This document shows positions 1 through 8,323 of a stretch of DNA of 64,000 bases, one piece after another. Position numbers and translations under genes: made by a program. The notes below the pieces were generated by a model that ran no database searches, was not told the DNA's origin, and saw only the letters and a program-made list of their open reading frames with translations. The stretch is taken from positions 153,878-217,877 of the forward strand of contig NZ_JAUUDS010000006.1 of assembly GCF_030678875.1 (NCBI RefSeq), given 5' to 3'. This DNA comes from Sphingomonas aurea (lineage in GTDB: Bacteria; Pseudomonadota; Alphaproteobacteria; Sphingomonadales; Sphingomonadaceae). Numbering within the stretch: position 1 is the stretch's first letter; each line of letters begins with the position of its first letter.

Positions 1-294
1 GAGGCGGGGATCGCCGGCGGGCTGTTCGGGCAGAAGATCGTGCTGAACGAGTTCGTCGCCTATATCGATCTCGGCAAGCAGGCGGCGGTGCTCAGCCCGC
101 GCACGGTGGCGGTCATCACCTTTGCCTTGTGCGGCTTCGCCAATTTCTCGTCGATCGCGATCCAGATGGCGGTGACCGGCAGTCTTGCCCCCAACCAGCG
201 ACCGATGATCGCCCGCCTTGGCATCCGCGCGCTGATTGCGGGGAGCCTGGCGAACCTGATGTCGGCGGCGCTGGCGGGATTGCTGATCGGCTGA
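1..294 (+). CDS. NupC-type concentrative nucleoside transporter, C-terminal part
   Basis: The reading frame is open from base 1, so only the last 97 residues are present. The segment contains hydrophobic helices and the stretch [14 protein letters not shown], which matches the end of concentrative nucleoside transporters (CNT/NupC family, inner-membrane H+ or Na+ symport of nucleosides). The tail ends in a short hydrophobic helix, as in the family. The 5' end lies outside the window. The family call is from recognition of the C-terminal motif; substrate specificity cannot be judged. Confidence 0.8.
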   Translation, partial: EAGIAGGLFGQKIVLNEFVAYIDLGKQAAVLSPRTVAVITFALCGFANFSSIAIQMAVTGSLAPNQRPMIARLGIRALIAGSLANLMSAALAGLLIG

Positions 295-305
295 TCCTTG
301 TGACC

Positions 306-325
306 ATGTAGCATCAATGCTACAT
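306..325. promoter_or_regulatory. Perfect inverted repeat before the toxin-antitoxin pair (candidate operator)
   Basis: Arms ATGTAGCAT and ATGCTACAT (9 bp each) are separated by two bases and end 7 bases before the antitoxin start codon. Phd/YefM-type antitoxins usually bind palindromes at this position to repress their own operon. The palindrome is seen in the sequence; its role as operator is inferred. Confidence 0.6.
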
Positions 326-332
326 TGCTGTC

Positions 333-590
333 ATGACCCGCCACTTCACCGCCCGCGAGTTCAACCAGGACATCGCCGGCGCCAAGCGCGCGGCGCGGGA
401 GGGGCCGGTCATCATCACCGATCGCGGCCAGCCGGCGCATGTGCTGCTGAGCTATGACGAGTATCGGCGGCTGGGGGGTGAGGCGCGGGGGCTGGTCGAC
501 CTGCTGGCCTGGCCGGGCACGGAGGACATCGCACTCACCCTGGCCCCGCGGGCAATGGCGACGCCTTTCGCGTTCGATACGGAGGAATGA
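333..590 (+). CDS. Phd/YefM-family antitoxin
   Basis: This 85-residue protein has the N-terminal DNA-binding fold of Phd/YefM antitoxins (TAREFNQDIAGAKRAA, then VIITDRGQPAHVLLSYDEY), followed by an acidic tail that would wrap the toxin. It neutralises the PIN-domain toxin encoded next, with which it overlaps by 4 bp (ATGA). A perfect palindrome lies immediately upstream, as expected for autorepression. Length is normal for the family. The pairing of a Phd-like antitoxin with a PIN toxin is common, so the system is best called VapBC-like. Confidence 0.88.
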   Translation: MTRHFTAREFNQDIAGAKRAAREGPVIITDRGQPAHVLLSYDEYRRLGGEARGLVDLLAWPGTEDIALTLAPRAMATPFAFDTEE

Positions 591-1018
591 TCCTCCTCGA
601 TACCAACGTCGTGTCTGAACTGCGGCAGCGACGGGGTGGACCCGACCCGCAGGTCATGGCGTGGCTTACCGAACAGGATGAGGAAGCGACGTTCCTTTCG
701 GCGATGACCGTGCTCGAACTGGAGCGGGGCATGCTGCTGCTGGAGCGGCGCGATGCCGATCAGGGGCAGCGGCTACGTTTGTGGTGGGAGGCGGCGATCC
801 TGCCACGCTTCTCGGCACGCATTCTGCCGGTCGGCGCGGAGATCGCCCGCGTTGCAGCGCGGCTTCATGTCCCGGACCCGCGCCCGGAGATCGATGCTCT
901 GATCTCCGCCACCGCACTGGTCCACGGATTGATGCTCGCCACCCGCAATGTGCGCGATTTCGCCGGCACCGGCGTGCGGCTGGTCGATCCCTGGGCGTAT
1001 GGCACCGCATCACAATAG
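587..1018 (+). CDS. PIN-domain (VapC-family) toxin ribonuclease
   Basis: The 143-residue protein begins MILLDTNVVSELRQ, with the first PIN-domain aspartate in LDTNV. It continues with a conserved glutamate in VLELERGMLLLERRD and later acidic residues in PEIDALISATALVHGL and ATRNVRDFAG. These four acidic positions bind Mg2+ in VapC RNases. Cytoplasmic; typically cleaves tRNA or rRNA. Translation is coupled to the antitoxin by an ATGA overlap. All expected catalytic residues are present, so the toxin looks intact. Confidence 0.9.
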   Translation: MILLDTNVVSELRQRRGGPDPQVMAWLTEQDEEATFLSAMTVLELERGMLLLERRDADQGQRLRLWWEAAILPRFSARILPVGAEIARVAARLHVPDPRPEIDALISATALVHGLMLATRNVRDFAGTGVRLVDPWAYGTASQ

Positions 1019-1034
1019 CCCGCCATTTTCCCCC

Positions 1035-1065
1035 TTGCGGCTGACGCAGCGTCAACCGCTATCCC
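1035..1065 (+). promoter_or_regulatory. MerR-type promoter with 19-bp spacer and dyad
   Basis: TTGCGG (1035-1040) and TATCCC (1060-1065) are separated by exactly 19 bases. The spacer carries the dyad TGACGC-A-GCGTCA (1042-1054). Over-long 19-bp spacers with a central dyad are the hallmark of MerR-family promoters. The -10 element ends 7 bases before the regulator ATG and no Shine-Dalgarno is present, so the transcript may be leaderless. The -35/-10 assignment is by eye. Confidence 0.5.
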
Positions 1066-1072
1066 CTGTCCG

Positions 1073-1831
1073 ATGGAACAGGCGATCGACATTGCGGAGG
1101 TGGCGCGGGCCACGGGGCTGACGGCGCGGGCGCTGCGCTTCTACGAGGGGCGCGGGCTGGTGCGGCCGTTGCGCAGTGCCGGCGGGCGGCGGCTGTACGG
1201 GCCGGGGCAGCTCGCACGGCTGCACGCGGTCGTCGCGCTGAAGCGGGCGGGCTTCACGCTCGCCCGAATCGCAGAGCTGCTCGGCGACCGACAGGTCGAC
1301 CTGCCCCGCCTCGTCGCCGCACAGCTGGCGGCGATCGACGCCCGTGCCGCCGATCTCGCGGCCGCGCGTACCCTGTTGTGCGCCGTCCAGTCCCGCCTCG
1401 ACCGCCGCGAGCCGGTCGACGTCGCGACCCTGTGCTCGCTCATTCGAACCGGAGACATGACGATGGAACAGCAGAACTGGAAGGCGGTGTCCGACCGCTA
1501 TCTGAGCGCACAGGCCGAGGCCGACTTCGCCGACGCGGCGATGCCTGCCGATTTCGACCAGGCGGCATATGCCGCGCAGTGGACCGACCTGTCGGCGCGG
1601 ATCGCGGCGGCGCTGCCGCTCGACCCGCACTCGGCGGAGGCAGGCGCGTTGTTCGACGCGTGGCAGGCGCTGCTCGCGCCCTTCACCCAGGTCGCCACCC
1701 CGGCGATGATGGCCGGGGTGACGCGGATGTACGACGACATGCCGAATTGGCAGGACGAACAGGCGCCGCCGTTCCCGCACGACGTCTGGACCTTCATCCG
1801 CCGCGTCGGCGAGGTGCGACGCGGCGGATAG
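1073..1831 (+). CDS. MerR-family regulator with C-terminal TipAS-like domain
   Basis: Residues 1-75 form a winged helix-turn-helix of the MerR type (DIAEVARATGLTARALRFYEGRGLV, then the second wing helix HAVVALKRAGFTLARIAELL). A coiled-coil dimer helix follows. The last ~100 residues, from MTMEQQNWKAVSDRYL, resemble the TipAS ligand-binding domain (helical, Trp-rich), which in TipAL binds thiopeptide or other bulky ligands. It probably controls its own promoter, which carries a MerR-style dyad. No obvious target gene lies next to it; downstream is a convergent esterase. Confidence 0.85.
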   Translation: MEQAIDIAEVARATGLTARALRFYEGRGLVRPLRSAGGRRLYGPGQLARLHAVVALKRAGFTLARIAELLGDRQVDLPRLVAAQLAAIDARAADLAAARTLLCAVQSRLDRREPVDVATLCSLIRTGDMTMEQQNWKAVSDRYLSAQAEADFADAAMPADFDQAAYAAQWTDLSARIAAALPLDPHSAEAGALFDAWQALLAPFTQVATPAMMAGVTRMYDDMPNWQDEQAPPFPHDVWTFIRRVGEVRRGG

Positions 1832-1838
1832 GCTGCCG

Positions 1839-3335
1839 TCAGGCGAAGCGCACGCCCACCTTGCGGCGGCGGCGGGCGGCGGCACCGACCATGGCGAAGC
1901 CGGTCAGCATCAGCGCCCAGGTCGCGGGCTCGGGCACCGCGGCGGTCAGCGAGGCATATTCGGCCTCGCTCAGCCGAAAGCTGTAGACCATGTTGGGCAG
2001 CAGCGTGGTGCCCGCCGGGCAGCCGGCGCCGAGCGCCACCTGCACGCTGGTGCCGCTGCCGTTCACGCCGCTGGTGCACACGTCGAACTGCGTGCCGCTG
2101 CCGTTCTGGGTCACCGAATAGTCGTTGTCGGTGACGACGATCAGCGTGTAGCTGCCGTCCGCCAGCCGCGGGCCGAAGGCGAAGCCCTCGATCTTCTCGG
2201 GCACCGGCTGTCCCATCGCGCGCAGCGCGGCGGCGATGTCGAGGAACGGCGTGGCGCTTTTCGCCACCGGAGTGACGCCGGCGGGCAGGCCGTTGCTGCC
2301 GGCCACGCTGATATTCTTCACGTCGGTCGCGTTCGTCAGGTCGATCTTGAAGATCTGCTTGCTGCCGACCGGCTTGGCGCCGTTGGGATCGTCGACGCCG
2401 AAGCCGCGATTGTCGCGCTCCAGCACCAGCAGCGTCTTGTCGCCGACCGCCTGGATCGCTGACACGCCGATCGAGCGGCCCTGCTTGTCGCTCTTGAAAT
2501 CGTCCGAGGTACCGGGGATTCGGTCGTTGATGTCGGTCAGCGATTCGAGCTGATAGACATATTGCGCGGTCTGCTTGCCGGTCGCGACGTCGAAGGCGAC
2601 GATGCGCGTGTTGCGGCTGTAGATGCCCGGCGCATCGCTCGACTTGGCGGGCTTGCCGTCCTGCTGCAGCGGGTCCTGGAGGATGGCATAGGCGGTCTTG
2701 CCGTCGGGGCTGATCGTCAGCCCCTCGAACCCGCGATTGTCCTGCCGGCCGCTTGCCGAGGTGGGATAGCCGTCGACATAGTTGACGTTGCCGCTGGCGT
2801 CACGGGGCAGCAGGTTCGACGGCGTCTCGAATGCGCGGACGAACTGGCCGCCCTTGGTGAACTCATAGACGGAAGGGCCGTACTCGTCGGAGACGAGCAA
2901 ATTGCCGTTCGGCAGCCGCGCCAGCCCCTCCGGATCGAGCGAGCGGCCGAGGGTGCCCGAATTGCCGTTCAGCAGCTGCGGGTTCTGGCCGTCGTAATTC
3001 TGGCCGGCCACGGTGTAGAGCGTGGTGTTGGTCAGGGTGAAGCCGCCAATCGCGCCGGTGTTCTGGTTGATGTCGAGCGTGAAGCCCTGCAGCCGCGGCG
3101 CATAGGACAGAACGCCGCCGCCGGGACCGCGATCGGTCGTGCTCCAGAAGGTCTGCGTGCCCGCATCGTAGATCAGGTCCGACCCGAAGCCGCCGAAGCG
3201 GTTGTTGCCGACGCCCGACAGCCCCGACAGGTCGGTGCCGTTGGGCACGGCCAGCGCCGAGACGAGGGTGACAGCGGCGGCAGGCAGCGGCGCGAGCAAG
3301 GCGGCGGCGGTGGCGAGCAGGAACGACGGACGCAT
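1839..3335 (-). CDS. Esterase-like activity of phytase family protein, PEP-CTERM anchored
   Basis: A 498-residue exported protein starting MRPSFLLATAAALLAP with a clear signal peptide ending near AAAVTLVS. The body (NNRFGGFGSDLIYD, DRGPGGGV, DPEGLARLPNGNLLVSDEYGP, ILQDPLQQ, RNTRIVAFD) matches the esterase-like/phytase-like beta-propeller family. The C terminus has VPEPATWALMLTGFAM followed by a hydrophobic helix and RRRR, a PEPxxWA-type sorting signal handled by exosortase. It would be cell-surface attached or exported. The start at 3335 was chosen because it begins a proper signal peptide; upstream in-frame codons do not. Confidence 0.85.
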   Translation of the reverse strand: MRPSFLLATAAALLAPLPAAAVTLVSALAVPNGTDLSGLSGVGNNRFGGFGSDLIYDAGTQTFWSTTDRGPGGGVLSYAPRLQGFTLDINQNTGAIGGFTLTNTTLYTVAGQNYDGQNPQLLNGNSGTLGRSLDPEGLARLPNGNLLVSDEYGPSVYEFTKGGQFVRAFETPSNLLPRDASGNVNYVDGYPTSASGRQDNRGFEGLTISPDGKTAYAILQDPLQQDGKPAKSSDAPGIYSRNTRIVAFDVATGKQTAQYVYQLESLTDINDRIPGTSDDFKSDKQGRSIGVSAIQAVGDKTLLVLERDNRGFGVDDPNGAKPVGSKQIFKIDLTNATDVKNISVAGSNGLPAGVTPVAKSATPFLDIAAALRAMGQPVPEKIEGFAFGPRLADGSYTLIVVTDNDYSVTQNGSGTQFDVCTSGVNGSGTSVQVALGAGCPAGTTLLPNMVYSFRLSEAEYASLTAAVPEPATWALMLTGFAMVGAAARRRRKVGVRFA

Positions 3336-3493
3336 GATGGTAACTCCCCTGTTTACCATCGTGCCAGACAGGCATCGCGTTACGCGCCCGTGACGAAGCC
3401 GCGACCGTTTCGCGACAGGTTGCGGGCGTGTCGTTTCGACACAGGAGAAGCTTTCGCGCTAAGACGCGAAGACGCCAAGATAAAAGAAGGAAG

Positions 3494-3632
3494 TGGGGTT
3501 CACGCGGAGCCGCGGAGACGCGGAGATGTATCGGGCGCGGCAGCGCACCCTCATCATCCCCGACCGCAGATCAAGAGCTGCCGCGGGACCGCGCGAGACA
3601 CCTCCGCTCCTCCGCGCCTCCGCGTGAACCCT
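3494..3632. repeat. Inner inverted repeat, Arg-codon-rich type
   Basis: Left arm begins GGGTTCACGCGGAGCCGCGG (about 3494-3525) and the right arm ends CGCCTCCGCGTGAACCC (about 3602-3632). It lies wholly inside the outer palindrome at 3449-3826. Confidence 0.7.
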
Positions 3633-3664
3633 TGTCGTCTTGAGGCCAATTGCGATCACGACTG

Positions 3665-3772
3665 CGCACCCCTCCCCTTCAGGGGAGGGGCCGGGGATGG
3701 GCGTATCCGCAGGCGCGCCACCCGGGGAAGCGCCCCACCCCAACTCCTCTCCTGAAGGGGAGGGGCTTGATG
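3665..3772. repeat. Inner palindromic repeat with CCCTCCCCT/AGGGGAGGGG ends
   Basis: It starts CCCCTCCCCTTCAGGGGAGG and ends CTCCTGAAGGGGAGGGG, with GGATGGGCG and CGCCCCACCCC between. It is a variant of the family found at 5893, 27665, 34362 and 43191, and is nested inside the 3449-3826 element. Confidence 0.7.
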
Positions 3773-3844
3773 CGTGCCGTCCTGATCGCACTCGCCTCTA
3801 GCGTCTTGGCGTCTTCGCGCGAAATCATGGGTCCGCGCGGCGGA

Positions 3845-4714
3845 TTACCGCGTCGGCACCGGCTCCGCGCCCGAATAATCGTAGAAGCCGCGACCGGTCT
3901 TGCGGCCGTACCAGCCCGCCTCGACATATTTCACCAGCAGCGGCGCGGGGCGGAACTTGGGATCGCCGGTGCCCTCGAACAGGACGCGGGTGATCTCGAG
4001 GCAGGTGTCGAGCCCGATGAAGTCGGCCAGCGTCAGCGGCCCCATCGGATGGTTCAGCCCGAGCTGGCAGGCGGCGTCGATGTCGGGGATGGTGGCCACC
4101 CCCTCGCCCAGGGCGAAGCACGCCTCGTTCAGCATCGGCATCAGCACGCGGTTGACGATGAAGCCGGGGGCGTCGTTGGCACGCACCACCCGCTTGCCGA
4201 GCGCCTGGGCATACTCCTCCACCTTCGCCACCGTCGCGTCGCTGGTGGCGAGGCCGCGGATCAGCTCGATCAGGCCCATGACCGGTACCGGGTTGAAGAA
4301 ATGGACCCCGACGAAGCGCGCCGCATCGGGGGCCGCCTGCGCCAGCCGGGTGATCGGGATCGACGAGGTGTTCGACGCCAGCACCGCGTCGGGGCCGAGC
4401 ACCTTGCCGACATCGGCGAAGATCTGGCGCTTTACACCCTCGCGCTCGGTCGCCGCCTCGATCACCAGCGCGCAGTCGCCCATCGCCGCGACGCCGTCGA
4501 CCGGCTCGATCAGCGCGAGCGCCGCATCGCGCGCGTCGGCGGCGATCTTCTCCTTGGCGACCAGCCGGTCGAGCTGCCTGGCGATGCCCGCCCTGCCCTT
4601 GTCCGCCTGCTCCCGCGAGACATCGGCGAGCAGCACGCGGTAGCCGGCCTGTGCCGATACCTGCGCGATCCCCGCGCCCATCTGACCCGCCCCGATCACG
4701 CCAATCGTCTGCAT
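3845..4714 (-). CDS. hbd: 3-hydroxybutyryl-CoA / 3-hydroxyacyl-CoA dehydrogenase
   Basis: The 289-residue cytoplasmic enzyme oxidises (S)-3-hydroxyacyl-CoA with NAD+. The N terminus [19 protein letters not shown] is the Rossmann GxGxxG loop. [18 protein letters not shown] carries the catalytic-His region, and [19 protein letters not shown] plus [13 protein letters not shown] form the C-terminal domain. Length fits the stand-alone Hbd/PaaH type. The start at 4714 is supported by AAGGAG nine bases upstream. In many alphaproteobacteria hbd sits beside etfBA; here etfBA is 50 kb away. Confidence 0.92.
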   Translation of the reverse strand: MQTIGVIGAGQMGAGIAQVSAQAGYRVLLADVSREQADKGRAGIARQLDRLVAKEKIAADARDAALALIEPVDGVAAMGDCALVIEAATEREGVKRQIFADVGKVLGPDAVLASNTSSIPITRLAQAAPDAARFVGVHFFNPVPVMGLIELIRGLATSDATVAKVEEYAQALGKRVVRANDAPGFIVNRVLMPMLNEACFALGEGVATIPDIDAACQLGLNHPMGPLTLADFIGLDTCLEITRVLFEGTGDPKFRPAPLLVKYVEAGWYGRKTGRGFYDYSGAEPVPTR

Positions 4715-4775
4715 CACGTATCTCCTTGGGCCGGGCTGTAGCGGCTGGGGAACGCCGCTGCCAGCCGCGCCGTTG

Positions 4776-5885
4776 ATGCCGATGATGCGTATCGCTTTGC
4801 CCGCCGCCACGCTCGGGATTCTCGCCGCCTGTTCGGTGCAGGTCGCACCCGACAATGCCGCGTCGCCGACGCCCTCCCCCACCCCGGTCGCATCGCCGAC
4901 GCCGGCTGCGGCGGCGGACGTGCCGGTCCGGCCCGGCGCGCTGAAGACCTTCGGCGACTGGGCGGTCGGCTGTGACAACACGCACCTGTGCACCATGGCG
5001 TCGCTCGGCCCGGATGGCGGGCTGTTTCCCGAAGTGACGATGGCGATCCTGCGCCAGCCGGGGCCGGCGGGCGGGTTCGACCTGTCGTTCGACGTGCCGG
5101 GCGAGGGGCGGCCGACAACGCCCGTCGCGGTCTCGGTCGACGGCAAACGCCTGCCGCTCGCGACGCTGAACGGCGCGGCCGCGCAGGCGGTGGTCCGCGC
5201 GCTGGCGAACGGCACGACGCTGGCGGTGCTGGAGGCAGGCGACAGGCAGCGGGCAGTGATCTCGCTGGCGGGCGCCTCAGCGGCGCTGCGCTATATCGAC
5301 GCGCAGCAGGGGCGTGCCGGCACCGTCACCGCCGTGGTGGCGACGGGAGCGCAGCCGGCAGATACCGTACCCGAGGCAACCGCCGCCCCGGTCGTTCGCG
5401 CGCCGGTCGCCACCGGCATCGCTGCGACACCGACAGCCACGCAACTCGCGCGGATGCGGCAGGTCGCGGGATGCGAGGATGACCGCATGGCCGACAGCGA
5501 CATCTGGAAGCCCGAGACGCATCCGCTGGGTGGCGGAGCGACCCTGGTGCTGCTGCCCTGCTCGGCCGGCGCCTACAACCTGTCGTCGACCCTGTTCGTC
5601 ATGAAGGACGGCAAGGTCGCGCCGGCGCGCGTCGACGCGCCGACCGGCTTTGGCCCTACCCCGGCGGCCGGGACCGACAGGCTGGAGAGCGTCGTCAACG
5701 GGACGTGGAAGGATGGCGAGCTGACCAGCTATGCCAAGGGGCGCGGGCTGGGTGACTGCGGCGTCAGCCAGACGCTGGTATGGGACGGCACCCGACTGCG
5801 CCTGACCGACCAGGCCGAGATGGGCGAGTGCCGGGGGAACCCGAACTACATCACGACGTGGCGAACGCAGGTGGTGCGGGGGTAG
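4776..5885 (+). CDS. DUF1176 domain lipoprotein
   Basis: About 369 residues with a lipoprotein signal (GILAAC at the cleavage site). A Pro/Thr-rich linker ([19 protein letters not shown]) follows, then [20 protein letters not shown], the opening of DUF1176, an envelope-associated domain of unknown function. The body shows paired cysteines (CDN..CTM; GCEDD; ECRGN). A TTG at 4773 and ATGs at 4776, 4782 and 4785 are all possible starts; there is no clear ribosome-binding site to decide. It is divergent from hbd. Function unknown. Confidence 0.8.
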   Translation: MPMMRIALPAATLGILAACSVQVAPDNAASPTPSPTPVASPTPAAAADVPVRPGALKTFGDWAVGCDNTHLCTMASLGPDGGLFPEVTMAILRQPGPAGGFDLSFDVPGEGRPTTPVAVSVDGKRLPLATLNGAAAQAVVRALANGTTLAVLEAGDRQRAVISLAGASAALRYIDAQQGRAGTVTAVVATGAQPADTVPEATAAPVVRAPVATGIAATPTATQLARMRQVAGCEDDRMADSDIWKPETHPLGGGATLVLLPCSAGAYNLSSTLFVMKDGKVAPARVDAPTGFGPTPAAGTDRLESVVNGTWKDGELTSYAKGRGLGDCGVSQTLVWDGTRLRLTDQAEMGECRGNPNYITTWRTQVVRG

Positions 5886-5892
5886 GCGTTCT

Positions 5893-6036
5893 AAAATCCT
5901 CTCCTGAAAGGGGAGGTGGCAGCCCGAAGGGCTGACGGAGGGGTATCGACGTTGGTGCGGTCGCGTGTCCTCGCAACCGGGGACACCCCTCCACCACCGC
6001 TTCGCGGCGGTCCCCCTCCCCTTGCAGGGGAGGATC
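5893..6036. repeat. Palindromic intergenic repeat (CCTCTCCTG...GGGGAGG family)
   Basis: Outer ends ATCCTCTCCTGAAAGGGGAGG and CCCCTTGCAGGGGAGGATC (written here in part) pair with each other, and inner GGAGGGGTATC pairs with GGGACACCCCTCC. It fills the gap between two convergent genes and abuts the egtD stop codon, so it may also act as a bidirectional terminator. Confidence 0.75.
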
Positions 6037-6038
6037 TC

Positions 6039-7016
6039 CTAAGGCGCCGGGCGTTCCGCCTGCGCTTCGGCAAGGTAGACGGCGAACAGCCCGTCCGGGT
6101 CGGTCCACTCCGCCACCGGCGTCCAGCCGCCGGCGCGCAGCAGGATGCGGGCGTCGCGAGCACCATATTTGTGGCTGTTCTCGGTATGGATCGTCTCGCC
6201 CGCCGCCATCTGGAACGGGCGGCCGTCGACGGTGAAATCCACGTCGCGCTGCGCCTGGAGATGCATCTCGATCCGCGCGCGATCGTCGTTCCAGCGGGCG
6301 ACATGGCGAAAGGCATCGACCGGCACCGTGCCGGCCAGCTCGCGGTTGATCCGCTCCAGCAGGTTCAGGTTGAACGCCGCGGTCACCCCGGCCGCGTCGT
6401 CATAGGCGGGAACCAGCACGTCGGCACCCTTGATCCGGTCCATGCCGATCAGCAGCATCGCGCCCTCGCCCAGCGAGGCGCGCATCGCGCGCAGCAGGTC
6501 GGTCGCCATCAGCGGCGTCATGTTGCCGATGGTCGAGCCGGGGAAGAAGCCGAGCTTGGGCGCGTCGGCGATCGCGCGGGGCAGCGCCAGCGGCCGCATG
6601 AAATCCGCCTCGAACGGCAGCACCAGCAGGTCGGGGAAGGCGGCGGACAGCGCGCGTGAGGACTGGCGCAGGAAGTCGCCCGATATGTCGATCGGGACAT
6701 AGGCGGACGGATCGATCGCGCCGAGCAGCAGCGGTGTCTTGGTCGAGGAGCCCGAGCCGAACTCCACCACCGCGCGGCCGGCCCCGACGCGCGCACGCAC
6801 GTCGCCGCCGATGCGCGAGAGGATGCCGATCTCGGTCCGGGTCGGGTAATACTCGGGCAGATCGGTGATCGCCTCGAACAGTTCCGAGCCGCGCCGGTCG
6901 TAGAACCAGCGTGCCGGGATCGCACGCGGACGGCGCGCCAGCCCGGCGAGCACGTCGGCGCGGAACTGCGGGTCGGCGAAGCTGCGCGTGCCGTCGGCCG
7001 CTTCCTGCTTCAGCAT
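6039..7016 (-). CDS. egtD: L-histidine N-alpha-methyltransferase, ergothioneine biosynthesis
   Basis: A 325-residue SAM-dependent enzyme that trimethylates histidine to hercynine, the first step to ergothioneine. Visible motifs: ARWFYDRRGSELFEAITDLPEYYPTRTE, the SAM site VVEFGSGSSTKTPLLL, FFPGSTIGNM, and the C-terminal IHTENSHKY. All are diagnostic of the EgtD/DUF2260 family. It starts one base after the egtB stop, so the two genes form a tight operon (egtB-egtD). Cytoplasmic. Confidence 0.95.
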   Translation of the reverse strand: MLKQEAADGTRSFADPQFRADVLAGLARRPRAIPARWFYDRRGSELFEAITDLPEYYPTRTEIGILSRIGGDVRARVGAGRAVVEFGSGSSTKTPLLLGAIDPSAYVPIDISGDFLRQSSRALSAAFPDLLVLPFEADFMRPLALPRAIADAPKLGFFPGSTIGNMTPLMATDLLRAMRASLGEGAMLLIGMDRIKGADVLVPAYDDAAGVTAAFNLNLLERINRELAGTVPVDAFRHVARWNDDRARIEMHLQAQRDVDFTVDGRPFQMAAGETIHTENSHKYGARDARILLRAGGWTPVAEWTDPDGLFAVYLAEAQAERPAP

Positions 7017-7017
7017 G

Positions 7018-8280
7018 TCAGGCGTCCTTGGCCAGGCGCACGCCGGTGAACTGCCAGCGCTGGTGCGGGTAGAAGAAGTTGCGATAGCTGGCGCGCGCAT
7101 GGCCGCGCGGCGTCGCGCAGCTGCCGCCGCGCAGCACGAACTGGCCGCTCATGAACTTGCCGTTATACTCGCCCACCGCACCTTCGGCGGCGTGGAAGCC
7201 GGGATAGGGGCGATAGGCGCTGCCGGTCCATTCCCAGACGTCGCCGAACAGGCCGCCGCCGGGCCGCGGCGCGACCGCGCCGGCGCGATCGAGCAGGTTG
7301 CCGTCAGCGGTATCGGCGTCGGCGGCCAGCGCCTCCCACTCCGCCTCGGTCGGCAGGCGCGCGCCGGCCCAGGCGGCATAGGCGTCCGCCTCGAAGAAGC
7401 TGACATGGGTCACCGGTGCCGCCGGATCGACCGCGCGCCGCCCGTCGAGGCCGAAGCGGGTCCAGCCGCCCTCGCCTTCCTCCCAATAGAGCGGTGCGGT
7501 GATCCCCTCCGCCTTCACCCAGGCCCAGCCGTCCGCCAGCCACCAGCGCGGCTCGCGATAGCCGCCGTCCGCGATGAACGCGGCCCATTCGCCATTGGTC
7601 ACGGTGCGGTCGGCGATGGCATGCGGGTGCAGCAGCGCGTCGTGACGCGGCCCCTCGCAGTCGAACGCGAAGCCGGTGCCGTCATGGCCGATCCGGACGA
7701 TACCGCCGGGCTGCTGGATCCACCCGAGCGGCGCCGCCGCCTGTACCGGCCGGGCACGCTCGGGGGCGAACAGCGCGGGTTCCAGCGGATTCTGCGCGAA
7801 CAGGTGGATCAGGTCGGTGACGAGCAGCTCCTGATGCTGCTCCTCATGATGGCAGCCAAGCTCGACCAGCGCGCATGCGGCTTCCGGCAGGTCGGGCAGT
7901 GCAGCGGACAGGGCGGCATCGACATGCGCGCGGTAACCGCGCACCTCGTCCAGCGACGGCCGGGTAATCATGCCGCGCCGGTCGCGCGCGTGGCGGCGGC
8001 CCTCCGCCTCGTAATAGCTGTTGAATAGGAAGGCGAAGCGCGGGTCGTAGGGGACGTAGCCGCCGACATGGTCGCGCAGCACGAACGTCTCGAAGAACCA
8101 GGTGGTGTGCGCCAGGTGCCATTTCGCCGGGGAGGCGTCGGGCATCGACTGGACGGTCGCGTCGGCGTCAGACAGGGGGGCGGTGAGGTCGAGCGTCAGC
8201 CGCCGGACGGCACGGAAGCGAGCGGCAAGCGCATCGCCCGCCGGATCCCTGGTCGGATCATCCGACAGCCTGCTCGCCAT
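7018..8280 (-). CDS. egtB: Ergothioneine synthase EgtB (hercynine sulfoxide synthase)
   Basis: 420 residues. The N-terminal DinB-like half has the iron-ligand histidines (KWHLAHTTWFFE and HHEEQHQELL). The C-terminal half is a formylglycine-generating-enzyme-type domain (RLPTEAEWEALA, GDVWEWTGSAY, FVLRGGSCATPRGHARASYRNFF). This non-haem iron enzyme couples hercynine to a thiol donor with O2. No egtA or egtC lies nearby, so cysteine or gamma-Glu-Cys use cannot be decided. First gene of the egtB-egtD operon. Confidence 0.94.
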   Translation of the reverse strand: MASRLSDDPTRDPAGDALAARFRAVRRLTLDLTAPLSDADATVQSMPDASPAKWHLAHTTWFFETFVLRDHVGGYVPYDPRFAFLFNSYYEAEGRRHARDRRGMITRPSLDEVRGYRAHVDAALSAALPDLPEAACALVELGCHHEEQHQELLVTDLIHLFAQNPLEPALFAPERARPVQAAAPLGWIQQPGGIVRIGHDGTGFAFDCEGPRHDALLHPHAIADRTVTNGEWAAFIADGGYREPRWWLADGWAWVKAEGITAPLYWEEGEGGWTRFGLDGRRAVDPAAPVTHVSFFEADAYAAWAGARLPTEAEWEALAADADTADGNLLDRAGAVAPRPGGGLFGDVWEWTGSAYRPYPGFHAAEGAVGEYNGKFMSGQFVLRGGSCATPRGHARASYRNFFYPHQRWQFTGVRLAKDA

Positions 8281-8323
8281 GATCGCCCATCCCTTCGCCC
8301 GTTCGCGAGACGAGCCGATCGGC

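Larger units (their letters stand above)
3449..3826. repeat. Outer inverted repeat of a nested palindrome cluster
   Basis: The intergenic stretch 3336-3844 holds no gene and consists largely of repeats. The outer arms (about 3449-3481 and 3795-3826) are built from GCTAAGACGCGAAGACGC on the left and GCGTCTTGGCGTCTTCGCGC on the right. The same element type occurs at 62541-62708 with only about 110 bases between its arms. Here the interior is expanded to ~310 bases by two other palindromes. Confidence 0.75.

Noticed and set aside
3449..3826. CRISPR-like or tandem repeat array
   Set aside because: The repeats are inverted, nested and differ in type; there are no regular spacers. No CRISPR array was seen anywhere in the window.
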